IMG/VR virus record: IMGVR_UViG_3300046463_000927
Location: 1-27,229 of that record
Direction: 5' to 3' (one strand)
Origin: a virus
Length of the DNA: 27,229 nucleotides
The notes beneath the pieces were generated by a model. That model was not told the DNA's origin and ran no database searches. It saw only the letters and a program-made list of their open reading frames with translations. The first letter of the stretch is position 1, and the number at the start of each line of letters is the position of its first letter. Positions 6,638 to 13,894 of the stretch are shown one piece after another. The position numbers and the translations under genes are program-made.

Positions 6638-8414
6638 GGGACACCACGTGCTTGATGGCCGCAGCGATGTAGTCAGGTGGCGTCAGCCCTGGCAGTTTGA
6701 TCGAAAGCTTTGCACTCAACCGGCCTTTGCCAATATCGGCAACCATCGCAAGTAGCTGGGCGGAATTGACGGGCGTTCCAGAACGCCAAGCTTCAATGCG
6801 CGCCGAGCGAGTAGAACCGAAGCCTTGCTCGTCAAGGATGTCCAGCAGCGCCCCCTGGAGACTGGGGGTGTTTGCCACAGCTACTTCGAAAGTCTGATCG
6901 TTCAGAAATATCCCATGCGTTGCCCAGTTACCGCTAAATTGTGCGAAGTCGGCTTTTTCGCACCATGCACGTCCCTCAGGCGTTAACGGAGTCGCTCCGG
7001 GAGTAACCGTACAATAGGCGTCCCAGACACCTACAGTCCGAGCTTTGCCGAGCGGAGGTTTTGTTCCGTCTAGCGGATCCCAATCAGTGACGACCGCAAA
7101 AGGTAAACCGAGACTACCCGCCAGCTTCACATAAGGTTCGAAATTCACCCCCGCCACATTGCAAACGGTAATGCCAAGATGGTCGAGGTTGTGCCCTAGC
7201 GCATCGGCGAAACCGGGGAGTAAAGCCTCCTCTGCGTCACCTTCGACGAAAATTACGCCTCTCGCGAAGAGCAACTCAGATCGCGTAGCAGTGAGATACC
7301 GTTCGATATCGTCGAGCTCGTTAGATGTTACCGGCAGTGCGGCAAGCGAGTAAGCCTGGGACAAACCAGCAGGCGTTCGCCGCAGAGTAACGATTGAACG
7401 CAATGGTGCGATCGCAGCCAGAGTCGGAGAGTGGCTGGTCACGATCAGAGCCTGCGCGGTATCAGGGGTGTTGAAGAGCTTGTCGAAAACTGCCCGCTGC
7501 AGCTGGGGATGAAGGTGCGCCTCAGGTTCCTCAATGCAAAGCAGCGAGTAGTTCCGCTCATTTTTTTCACGGCGCCAGGCGAACTCGGCCAACTTCAGTG
7601 CGATCAGGGCAACGTTCGCGGAGCCCAAGCTTGCCTCCGCGATGCCACGCTTTCCGTCGTCTATGAACATGGCGATCGAACGAACAAGCCGAAGCGGGTC
7701 GGTCGGCGCGAAGCGCAGCCGTGCATTGAGATCATGCGCGCTGCCGGCCAGATCGAGGATGCCTCTACGTAGCGATTCCTCAAGTGTTTTAACGGATGGG
7801 AAGCTCTCCATCTTCTTCGTCGCCGCCTCAAGGTCAGTAGCGACGCCCTCCAGCTCAGTCCGACTGACTGAAGAAAACGCATCCTCGAGCAAAGGTCGAA
7901 GTGGGGAGTGTCGCCAAGACGCAAGCTGTGCTTCGGCATCGCGCAACGCATCAAGCATGTCTAGCGCGATACGGCGGCGTACGCGATTGGGCACGCTGCG
8001 GGATTCATCACCGCCACCATAGACAACGAACTCACAATCTTCGCTGGACTGTGGTGCACCAGTGATATCAGCTCTCTTGCGATAGACATAGCTAAGCCGC
8101 GCGACCGTTGGGTTGGCTGCTATGCGGAAGTCAGTTAACAAGGCAACCAGCATGTCGTCGCTGTCGAAGTCCGCAAAATCCAGATGCACTTCAATTTGAG
8201 GGTTCGTTGTCAGATCGCAACCGTCCCAAAAGTCTGACAGTTTCAACTGTCGCATCGAGTCAGGAAGGGTGGGATCAAGCACCAACCGAATGGCAAACAG
8301 CAGGTTGCTTTTGCCGACTCGATTCTCGCCTAGCAACACGATGTTGCCGGCGAGTGGAATATCGATTGACACAAAATTTCGGAGGTTGCGAATGCTCAAA
8401 CTTGTTAGGCGCAT
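6630..8414 (-). CDS. gajA: GajA: OLD-family ATPase-TOPRIM nuclease of a Gabija anti-phage system
   Basis: This 594-residue protein has an N-terminal ABC-type ATPase split by an insertion. Visible parts are Walker A GENRVGKSN (K35), a signature-like LGSANVALIAL near 263-273, Walker B LLCIEEPEAHLHP (290s) and an H-loop SHSP (H328). The C-terminal TOPRIM domain shows VIFVEGDAEEALLP with E391 and VVTDWDP with D444 and D446, the metal ligands. This is the class 2 OLD layout (OLD gene beside a UvrD-like helicase), and the length is close to the usual ~580. GajA cuts DNA when phage activity depletes nucleotides, according to published work on the family. The start ATG has GAGGGAG upstream. It is the first gene of a three-gene minus-strand operon with gajB and a GGCT-like gene. 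Confidence 0.92.
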   Translation of the reverse strand: MRLTSLSIRNLRNFVSIDIPLAGNIVLLGENRVGKSNLLFAIRLVLDPTLPDSMRQLKLSDFWDGCDLTTNPQIEVHLDFADFDSDDMLVALLTDFRIAANPTVARLSYVYRKRADITGAPQSSEDCEFVVYGGGDESRSVPNRVRRRIALDMLDALRDAEAQLASWRHSPLRPLLEDAFSSVSRTELEGVATDLEAATKKMESFPSVKTLEESLRRGILDLAGSAHDLNARLRFAPTDPLRLVRSIAMFIDDGKRGIAEASLGSANVALIALKLAEFAWRREKNERNYSLLCIEEPEAHLHPQLQRAVFDKLFNTPDTAQALIVTSHSPTLAAIAPLRSIVTLRRTPAGLSQAYSLAALPVTSNELDDIERYLTATRSELLFARGVIFVEGDAEEALLPGFADALGHNLDHLGITVCNVAGVNFEPYVKLAGSLGLPFAVVTDWDPLDGTKPPLGKARTVGVWDAYCTVTPGATPLTPEGRAWCEKADFAQFSGNWATHGIFLNDQTFEVAVANTPSLQGALLDILDEQGFGSTRSARIEAWRSGTPVNSAQLLAMVADIGKGRLSAKLSIKLPGLTPPDYIAAAIKHVVSRV

Positions 8415-8475
8415 GAAACTCCCTCTTGCACGCGGATCTCGTATTTCCGCTTATACGGTCATCCTGTCGAATTAC

Positions 8476-8619
8476 CTACCGACGCTCGAATAAGGAGATT
8501 CGCGGTACGTAACGGTACTCTTGGCTGCCAATGAATACTCGATAGCCATTGGCCTCTATCGTAATCTCATCAACTGCTGCCCGTCTGCTTGAATCGACTT
8601 GAAATTCGTAGATGCTCAA
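8476..8619 (-). CDS. Small 47-residue protein or gene remnant upstream of gajA
   Basis: A frame from TTG 8619 to TAG 8476 encodes MSIYEFQVDSSRRAAVDEIT and a tail containing EANGYRVFIGSQEYRYVPRI. The amino-acid pattern (alternating strand-like residues, charged, no rare-residue runs) looks coding. The start lies within a palindromic repeat and the ribosome-binding site is weak (AAGTGG). An in-frame stop lies a short way upstream, so the frame cannot extend far. It may be an intact small gene ahead of gajA or the remains of a larger one. Family unknown. Confidence 0.4.
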   Translation of the reverse strand: MSIYEFQVDSSRRAAVDEITIEANGYRVFIGSQEYRYVPRISLFERR

Positions 8620-8672
8620 CGGCCACTTCTGGCCGAAAGCTGACGGCCACGCTTGACCGCCTTATGGCCGAT
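8617..8672. repeat. Dispersed intergenic palindrome block
   Basis: It contains CGGCCACTTCTGGCCGAAAG, GACGGCCACGC and TTATGGCCGATTGCTGCC, GGCC-centred units like those at 186-205 and 3987-4092. It lies between the Gabija operon and the next small gene. Confidence 0.5.
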
Positions 8673-8692
8673 TGCTGCCTGCAAAGGCAATA

Positions 8693-8911
8693 TTAGGACT
8701 GCCGTATCCGCATAATCGCATCTGTGATTGCTTTTGCATTTGTGTCTAAGGTCTTCATTGCCATCACAGCGTTATCTGCAACCACCTCCACGCCAGTGGC
8801 TGAAAGCCAAACGGCGACCTCCTCGATTGCCGCCGCCAGTGCATGCTGGTTGTGCAGAAGCAATGTCAGCGCGTCCGCAGTGGCGATATTGGAAGCCGAG
8901 TTACTTGGCAT
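8693..8911 (-). CDS. Small helical hypothetical protein
   Basis: From the ATG at 8911 this encodes 72 residues (MPSNSASNIATADALTLLLH...), mostly alanine-rich amphipathic helix with no Cys or catalytic motif. It resembles the many short helical proteins encoded singly in Pseudomonas genomes, but I cannot name the family. I preferred 8911 because AGGATGG sits at workable distance. An ATG at 8920 and a TTG at 8941 are in the same frame. Repeat blocks lie on both sides, so it stands as a separate cassette. Confidence 0.55.
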   Translation of the reverse strand: MPSNSASNIATADALTLLLHNQHALAAAIEEVAVWLSATGVEVVADNAVMAMKTLDTNAKAITDAIMRIRQS

Positions 8912-8995
8912 GCTATCCATCCTGTAAATGGGGTTTTGCAAAGCCTAGCTCATGCGGCCGCAGTTGAGTGGCTTAGATTCGCATCATTGGAGCCA

Positions 8996-9090
8996 GCAGC
9001 CGTTTTCGACCCAAAGCGGCCTTTCGTGAAGGCCAGCTAACGGCCAAAAGCAAAAGTTATATTAAGACCTGCTTTTGGCCGATACTGAAT
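8996..9090. repeat. Dispersed intergenic palindrome block
   Basis: Units GTTTTCGACCCAAAGCGGCC, then GTGAAGGCCAGCTAACGGCC, then ACCTGCTTTTGGCCGATACT follow each other, the last being a clear copy of the GGCC-centred element. It sits between the 72-residue gene and the 339-residue gene. No gene is seen in 8942-9189. Confidence 0.55.
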
Positions 9091-9189
9091 AGGGTGGTGG
9101 GTGCCAGCTGGAATCGCTTAACAGCTGCATGCCTCCCCGCTTGGCATTATCTATTACCCAACGCAGGCGATTCAGCGCCTGCGCCCTCG

Positions 9190-10209
9190 CTAAGCGACTT
9201 CTAACAGCCCATTGGTAGCTTTCACATGATTCACGACTGCTTCAGTGATTTGAGGAATACTCCACCCTTCGGCATTAATAATGGTGCTGTCTGGATAATG
9301 GGCTTGTATCTGCAACACATGGTCATGCAGACATACAAACAACACATCATTATTTTTTAGGCGTGCCTTGAGCGCTATCAAATATTCAGGTGTAGCCTCC
9401 GATCCCACCACCATGATACGCGGAGACGCAAAATTCGCCATTGCAGAACGGTCAATTACGGTAACTGAACGATTTGACGTGCGCATTGCTTCCAACCAAA
9501 AACCGTCTATTAACGATTCAATCAAAGTGAATTGGTTCGTGTCGAAGATGATATCCACAACCTTTGGGAACCAGGCAACATATCCGATGGAGTATGGTTT
9601 GAGCTCTTCAGTCGTAAAGCATGCCCGAACCAACTCCTCAGCTAGTTCAGTCAGTTTTTTATCAACATACATCAATCTTGAAACCAGCTCATCGTATTCA
9701 TGCTTTTGTACCGGGTGACTCAGATGCAGTATTTCAATAGGATCAACATGACCGTTACCTCGGCTCGGTTTTAGGTCAAAGCGGGTCGCGACATAGGACC
9801 TGCGGAGCATCTGCAGTTGCTCATCTGAAACCTGACTGAGCGTAATGATCAGGAAACGTCTGCTCTTTCCATGCACCTCGCCACGACCAATGGCCGCAGC
9901 CAGGCGCCCATAGTATTTGGCCTTCTCGTTTTCCATATCTGCCATGCAACCTGACAGCAAAGCGGTGTAATCATCCGCTGTCAGGTGCTCCGTGACCTCT
10001 GGAGTAACCTCCCCAGCAAAGACGCTTTGGATGAATTCCTGATAACGTTTTTCAGACCGACGCTCCATCTGCGCTGCCGCCTGGTTACTAAGCAGCTGCA
10101 ACCCTTCATAGCCCGCTGTCAGCAAACCTCCTCCGGGGAGCAATCCAATTCCTGCCTTGGCTGCGATGGAGATCAGCTCAGTGAGGGGGTGTTCCGCGTC
10201 CTTCGTCAT
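9190..10209 (-). CDS. Unrecognised 339-residue protein with hydrophobic Gly-rich N-terminus
   Basis: I do not recognise the family. Residues ~10-35 (ISIAAKAGIGLLPGGGLLTA) form a glycine-rich hydrophobic stretch that could touch or cross the membrane. Next comes a charged helical region (ERRSEKRYQEFIQSVF) and a helix-rich part with a C-x-DMENEK-KYYGRLAAAIGRG pattern. The C-terminal ~70 residues look alpha/beta, with strands RIMVVGS, DVLFVCL and TIINAEG. GGGAGAAG precedes the ATG, so the start is sound. It is a single gene between a repeat block and the tRNA-Ser/prophage junction, close to Gabija. A membrane-linked defence effector is possible, but nothing catalytic is visible. Confidence 0.7.
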   Translation of the reverse strand: MTKDAEHPLTELISIAAKAGIGLLPGGGLLTAGYEGLQLLSNQAAAQMERRSEKRYQEFIQSVFAGEVTPEVTEHLTADDYTALLSGCMADMENEKAKYYGRLAAAIGRGEVHGKSRRFLIITLSQVSDEQLQMLRRSYVATRFDLKPSRGNGHVDPIEILHLSHPVQKHEYDELVSRLMYVDKKLTELAEELVRACFTTEELKPYSIGYVAWFPKVVDIIFDTNQFTLIESLIDGFWLEAMRTSNRSVTVIDRSAMANFASPRIMVVGSEATPEYLIALKARLKNNDVLFVCLHDHVLQIQAHYPDSTIINAEGWSIPQITEAVVNHVKATNGLLEVA

Positions 10210-10535
10210 TCCACTTCTCCCATTGTATGGCTAGGCATTAACCATCGCAGAGCTTAGGCCGGCTGTGCGCGGTAAGCCATTAGACGTAGAGCTGTTCTCG
10301 GCTGCGGTGCTGAAGGGGTCGCATGCAACACGGTTCCGAAAATCAAGGCGAGCAAAATTCATTCAAGCTGAAATAGCTGAACCCTGGCAGCCCGCACGCG
10401 AAACGTATCAGGCACACATTCAGGTGCGTCGAGGTCGAAACAGTGATGTCGGAAGGGAAGGGTTGCGGAAATGGCCGAAAAGATGCGGAAACGATCCATA
10501 GAGAGAGGAGCCAATTTCCTGAATGCCAGAAACGA
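10210..10535. other. Gap between the 339-residue gene and the tRNA-Ser remnant
   Basis: No convincing gene is seen. A 78-codon plus-strand frame (10265-10501) contains RFRKSRRAKFIQAEIAEPWQ, which looks somewhat protein-like, but it lacks a clear ribosome-binding site and conserved motifs. It could be a remnant of an earlier gene at this insertion-prone site. The right end carries the tRNA terminator. Confidence 0.4.
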
Positions 10536-10561
10536 CAAAGCCCTGGATAATCAGGGCTTTG
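10536..10561 (-). terminator. Terminator hairpin downstream of tRNA-Ser
   Basis: The palindrome CAAAGCCCTG-gataat-CAGGGCTTTG lies about 14 bp beyond the CCA end of the tRNA remnant on the minus strand, where the tRNA gene's intrinsic terminator is expected. The T-run is short. Confidence 0.65.
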
Positions 10562-10574
10562 TCGGTACAGAATA

Positions 10575-10633
10575 TGGCGGAGGCGATGGGATTCGAACTC
10601 ATGGACCTGTTACAGTCGACGGTTTTCAAGACC
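10575..10633 (-). tRNA. tRNA-Ser(UGA) 3' portion; left attachment site of the prophage
   Basis: On the minus strand this reads from the anticodon arm GGTCTTGAAAACC (anticodon TGA) through the variable arm, the T-loop GAGTTCGAATCCC and the acceptor strand to CCGCCA. The 5' half (acceptor 5' strand and D-arm) is missing. Upstream the sequence changes abruptly to non-tRNA DNA (GTATATC...). This is what a phage that recombines inside a tRNA gene leaves at one end. The full tRNA-Ser, rebuilt with a phage-borne 3' part, should lie at the right end of the prophage beyond this window. The identity segment is about 59 bp at most. By itself this copy cannot make a tRNA. Confidence 0.85.
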
Positions 10634-10758
10634 GATATACAAAGCCAATAAAACCGGGGCCTGTAGCCGTTTTTCGTTACGACACGTTTATTTTTTGACA
10701 CCTCTACAGCCCGCGTTCTACAAGGGGCGGATTTTGAGTTTTGTAACGGTTTTTGGGG

Positions 10759-11808
10759 CTATTTTGATGGCTTGGCAATGGCGCCAATTCGTCGATAAAC
10801 GCGCTCGGTAATGTCTCCTTTGGTGTGCCCCAAGAGTAGGCTCGCATCGCCGACGTCGAGGATTTCCGAAGCCGCTTTCGGCCTGATGTCTCTGAACTGG
10901 AAGCCTCCGATTTTCTCAGCCAGCTGAACATCGCCTTTTTCTTCAGCTTCTTTCTTGGCCCTTTCTCTGGCGTCGTCCCATCGATCGCGAAGCATCTTCG
11001 CGGTCATTCGCTTGCCGCGTGCGCTCACGATCAAATAGCTGCAAATGTGCTGAGCATTACGCTCGGCCATTTTCCCGATCAACAGGCCCAAACTGTTTGG
11101 CTCATCGCCGTCAGTGATCTGGATACGCAGCTTTTTGTGTGTCTTGTTCTGCTGCACACCCAAATAATTTCCCTCGACATCGTCCTTCCTCATGACCAGG
11201 ACATCTGCCGGTCTTTGCCCGGTCAGATAGGCCAAGTCCATCGCGTCCTTCAGCTCTTGAGCTGCCTTCATGTAAACAGCATCCCAAACCACATCATTTG
11301 CGTAATAGTCCCTCGGTGTTTCCTTGTTTTTTCGCACGCCCTGGCAGGGATTTTCTTTGGTCGTCAGTCCCCATTCTCGAGCAATGTTGAAAACGTGGGA
11401 GAGGGTGGCAATCTCGCGATTCGCGCGAACCTTGGCGGTCCGCGCGTCGCGGTACCCTGCGATAGTTGCTGGGGTGATTGAGTCGATGGGAGCGCTGTCG
11501 AACATGGGCCGAAGCTGCTTGATCTCCGCCAAATTGTCCTTCTGCGTCCGAGACGCTTTCTTCGATACGATGTCGCGGATATATCGGTCGAAGATGCCTT
11601 TCATGGTGCGCAGATCAAGCGGCTTTTCCTTCGCCTCCAGCTCCGCCCATTTGACCCGGGCCAAGTCCAGATCCTTGCCCAGCGGGATCGCCTTGCCTGT
11701 CATATCCAGATAGTAATAGGCGATCCAAACCTTTCCGCTTTTTCGTGTTCGTGTCCACTGGTACATCCGAGGCGGCAAGCTGCGTGTTTCGGCCTTGCGG
11801 GGGCGCAT
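10759..11808 (-). CDS. int: Phage tyrosine-recombinase integrase
   Basis: This 349-residue site-specific recombinase has a basic N-terminal arm-binding part, a SAM-like core-binding domain (about 65-165, FDRYIRDIVSKKASRTQKDN) and a C-terminal catalytic domain. Catalytic residues are R199 (TGQRPADV), K222, R309 in FRDIRPKAAS, H328 in LLGHTKG and Y338 in ERVYRRIG. The usual first H of the HxxR box is R306, as in many phage integrases. The gene ends about 125 bp from the tRNA-Ser remnant, the normal place for an integrase whose target is that tRNA. The small DUF4224-like gene upstream ends one base before this start, so the two are probably co-transcribed. Confidence 0.95.
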   Translation of the reverse strand: MRPRKAETRSLPPRMYQWTRTRKSGKVWIAYYYLDMTGKAIPLGKDLDLARVKWAELEAKEKPLDLRTMKGIFDRYIRDIVSKKASRTQKDNLAEIKQLRPMFDSAPIDSITPATIAGYRDARTAKVRANREIATLSHVFNIAREWGLTTKENPCQGVRKNKETPRDYYANDVVWDAVYMKAAQELKDAMDLAYLTGQRPADVLVMRKDDVEGNYLGVQQNKTHKKLRIQITDGDEPNSLGLLIGKMAERNAQHICSYLIVSARGKRMTAKMLRDRWDDARERAKKEAEEKGDVQLAEKIGGFQFRDIRPKAASEILDVGDASLLLGHTKGDITERVYRRIGAIAKPSK

Positions 11809-11809
11809 A

Positions 11810-12052
11810 TCAATTCACTCGCGAGTAGTCAGGTGTCCATACCGGTGCTGCCGGAGGGGGGGGCGGATCGGCAATCGTAGGGCCGGTCATGCCCAGCTTC
11901 ATGCGGGCATACATGCGGCCCACTAGCGGGCGCTTGCCGCGGCTTTCGACAAACACCCATTGGCGATCAATTAGCCAGCGGCGCTGGTAGGCCCGAGCCT
12001 TGTAGCCAGTGAGTTCGGCCAGTTCCTCGTCGGAGAGGATTTCTGTTTTCAT
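11810..12052 (-). CDS. DUF4224-like small phage protein next to integrase
   Basis: From ATG 12052 (GGAG 8 bases upstream) this encodes 80 residues: KTEILSDEELAELTGYKA, RAYQRRWLIDRQWVFVE, RGKRPLVGR. That is the DUF4224 pattern of short helix-turn-helix-like phage proteins found directly upstream of integrases. The tail is proline-rich (DPPPPPAAP). Its position suggests an excisionase or other recombination-directionality role, but this is inferred from position and not proven for the family. An extended frame to 12139 would lack a ribosome-binding site. Confidence 0.75.
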   Translation of the reverse strand: MKTEILSDEELAELTGYKARAYQRRWLIDRQWVFVESRGKRPLVGRMYARMKLGMTGPTIADPPPPPAAPVWTPDYSRVN

Positions 12053-12096
12053 TGTGATGCTCCATGCCGCGCGTGGCGGCAGAAGGTGGTGATGGG

Positions 12097-12345
12097 TTAT
12101 GCGGGCAGCAAGCCTTTTGCTTTGGCTTCTGTCCGGCACTGCTCGCGAAACTCCCTAGCCTTTTCGATTGCTTGCTGTTTGGTGGCTGCCTTCCAGGTGG
12201 GGCCGATCTGGATGAATTTGCCGCGCAGCTTGCCGCACCAGTGCTTCACGAAGTCGCCGTTCTCGATCTGGCAGATGGTGCCCGCCGATGGTTTCGGCGC
12301 CGTCGCGTAATCCACCAGTTTCTGGTCGTACTTTAATTTAGGCAT
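12097..12345 (-). CDS. Small phage hypothetical protein
   Basis: This 82-residue protein starts MPKLKYDQKLVDYATAPKPS. It has a small core with Cys (GTICQIENGDFVKHWCG), then a lysine-rich helix (KQQAIEKAREFREQCRTEAK). The start at 12345 is set by GAGGAAC just upstream. It belongs to the leftward early operon and has no recognised function. The strand-rich, Gly-containing N-terminal half suggests a small beta domain. Confidence 0.7.
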   Translation of the reverse strand: MPKLKYDQKLVDYATAPKPSAGTICQIENGDFVKHWCGKLRGKFIQIGPTWKAATKQQAIEKAREFREQCRTEAKAKGLLPA

Positions 12346-12456
12346 GAGAGTTCCTCGCCCGCCGTACACCGGCAGGCTGTTGAGTTGGGGAGGGGTTAAA
12401 AAAGAATCGCTTTTAGAATTTGCAGCTAAGATCAGGTCTCCACTGAGGGCTCGACA

Positions 12457-12966
12457 ATGGAAGATCTGTTGGCTGAACTGAAGGCAGTAGCAGGCGCAGG
12501 CTTTTACTCAGTCGCGCTTTTTACGGCACTTTCTATACCGGATATCTGTGCCGCTTTAGAATCAGAAGATGGACTAGCGAGAGGGCCAAGGTACAAAGCT
12601 TGGTTTGATAAATGGGTCGCGAGCAAATATCCGCCTATGCGTGATGGGGAAGTCGCGATTACTGGATCTGTCTGTTATGCATATCGTTGCGGGCTACTTC
12701 ACCAAGGCAAGGCGATGCACAAAGACCTGGGTTACTCCAGAGTGCTATTTCTAACGCCAGGCCCTCTCACTTTGCATAATTCGATTTTGATGGATGCTCT
12801 TGCCGTTGATATACCTTCGTTTATTGAGGATATTTCTACTGGGGTTAGGGAGTGGCTAAAAAGCGTGAGTGGTACAGAGCCGTTTGACACCCACTATAAG
12901 AACTTCATGAAGCGTCATCGGGGAGGGCTGGCACCATACGTGGTAGGGGTTGATTTGATTTCTTAG
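12457..12966 (+). CDS. HEPN-like protein with RxxxxH motif (plus-strand moron)
   Basis: This 169-residue, largely helical protein has YAYRCGLLHQGK, in which R77-C-G-L-L-H82 matches the Rx4-6H motif of HEPN RNase domains. The motif is preceded by a conserved-looking helix, SVALFTALSIPDICAALES. HEPN proteins with this motif often cut RNA in toxin and anti-phage systems; whether this one is active cannot be told. It is transcribed opposite to the surrounding phage operon and has its own ribosome-binding site (GAGGG), as lysogenic-conversion genes do. The 3' end is only 6 bp from the convergent gene at 12972. Confidence 0.65.
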   Translation: MEDLLAELKAVAGAGFYSVALFTALSIPDICAALESEDGLARGPRYKAWFDKWVASKYPPMRDGEVAITGSVCYAYRCGLLHQGKAMHKDLGYSRVLFLTPGPLTLHNSILMDALAVDIPSFIEDISTGVREWLKSVSGTEPFDTHYKNFMKRHRGGLAPYVVGVDLIS

Positions 12967-12971
12967 CACTT

Positions 12972-13847
12972 TTAATCAACCCGTTTGAACTCGACGACCC
13001 AGACCCAAGGGTTGGCGTCCCAGTCGCCGCCGGTGGAGTTCCACAGGTTGGCGAACGCAGAGCGCGGCGTGGTTCCGACACCATCAATCCCCGGCACCGA
13101 ATACCAGTCCGTTGTTGGCTGCTTGTGGACACCCTCAACCATGGCCTGCTCTTCGCTGATGTCCTGCAACCGCTCGACGCGGACTTCGGTGATCTCCAGC
13201 AGGATGCGGCACGCCCAGCGCGGCATGTGGATGCTCGGCTTCCAAACCGGCTGCTCCGCTTCGTACGGCGTCAGACCGTCGGCTGCATAAACCAGTGTCC
13301 CGTCGTTGCGCGCCTCGCCAATATCCAAGTCATGCGGTTTTATATAAGGGCCGCGCATGACCTCGTCATGATCGCAGTACCAAGTCTCTCGCACCCACAA
13401 CCGATCACCGCTCCGGCCGTATGGGCATCCGCCGTACATGGCGAGCTCAGCGGCGCATTCCTGCTCGGTCGCGCCGAACGCGGCGAATCCCCATCGCGGA
13501 TGGTGTTGAACCACGGCAATCCACTGATGTTCCGGTGAGTCGGATTTACTAGGGCTTGGGATCTGATTACCTTTGACCGGTCGACGTGTGACGGTCTTTT
13601 GCCCGGACAAAATCGCGCGAACCATAGCCCCGCTGAAAAGGATAGGCCGCTCTTTATGGAATGGTTCCGGCGCTAGGCGTGGCTTGGCCATTTTCGCCTG
13701 GCACCGCTTGCAACTCACAAACTCGCGGTTGTGCGTGCCGTCCCACGCAACTTCGGATTCTTCGGTTAGTCCGCAGGCTGAGAGCGACCAGCGCTCGTTG
13801 TCCTGAGTGCACCCTGAGTCGACGATCAGGTGGTTTTTTCTGGGCAT
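12972..13847 (-). CDS. ASCH-like phage protein with Cys-rich N-terminus
   Basis: This 291-residue protein has its start at 13847 chosen for AAGGACG upstream; a longer frame to 13910 overlaps the previous gene. Residues ~10-60 hold four cysteines (SGCTQD, SACGL, VSCKRCQ), a probable zinc site. Then comes the ASCH/PUA-like region: RPILFSGAMVRAILSGQKTV, TRRPVK, GDRLWVRETW, IHMPRWACRILLEI, and the C-terminal NPWVWVVEFKRV. Such proteins are common in early operons of Gram-negative phages and probably bind RNA or modified nucleotides; no precise function is known to me. Confidence 0.75.
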   Translation of the reverse strand: MPRKNHLIVDSGCTQDNERWSLSACGLTEESEVAWDGTHNREFVSCKRCQAKMAKPRLAPEPFHKERPILFSGAMVRAILSGQKTVTRRPVKGNQIPSPSKSDSPEHQWIAVVQHHPRWGFAAFGATEQECAAELAMYGGCPYGRSGDRLWVRETWYCDHDEVMRGPYIKPHDLDIGEARNDGTLVYAADGLTPYEAEQPVWKPSIHMPRWACRILLEITEVRVERLQDISEEQAMVEGVHKQPTTDWYSVPGIDGVGTTPRSAFANLWNSTGGDWDANPWVWVVEFKRVD

Positions 13848-13894
13848 CACTTCGTCCTTGCCGCTATAGCGGCTGACTTTGAAGGGGGAGGGAG

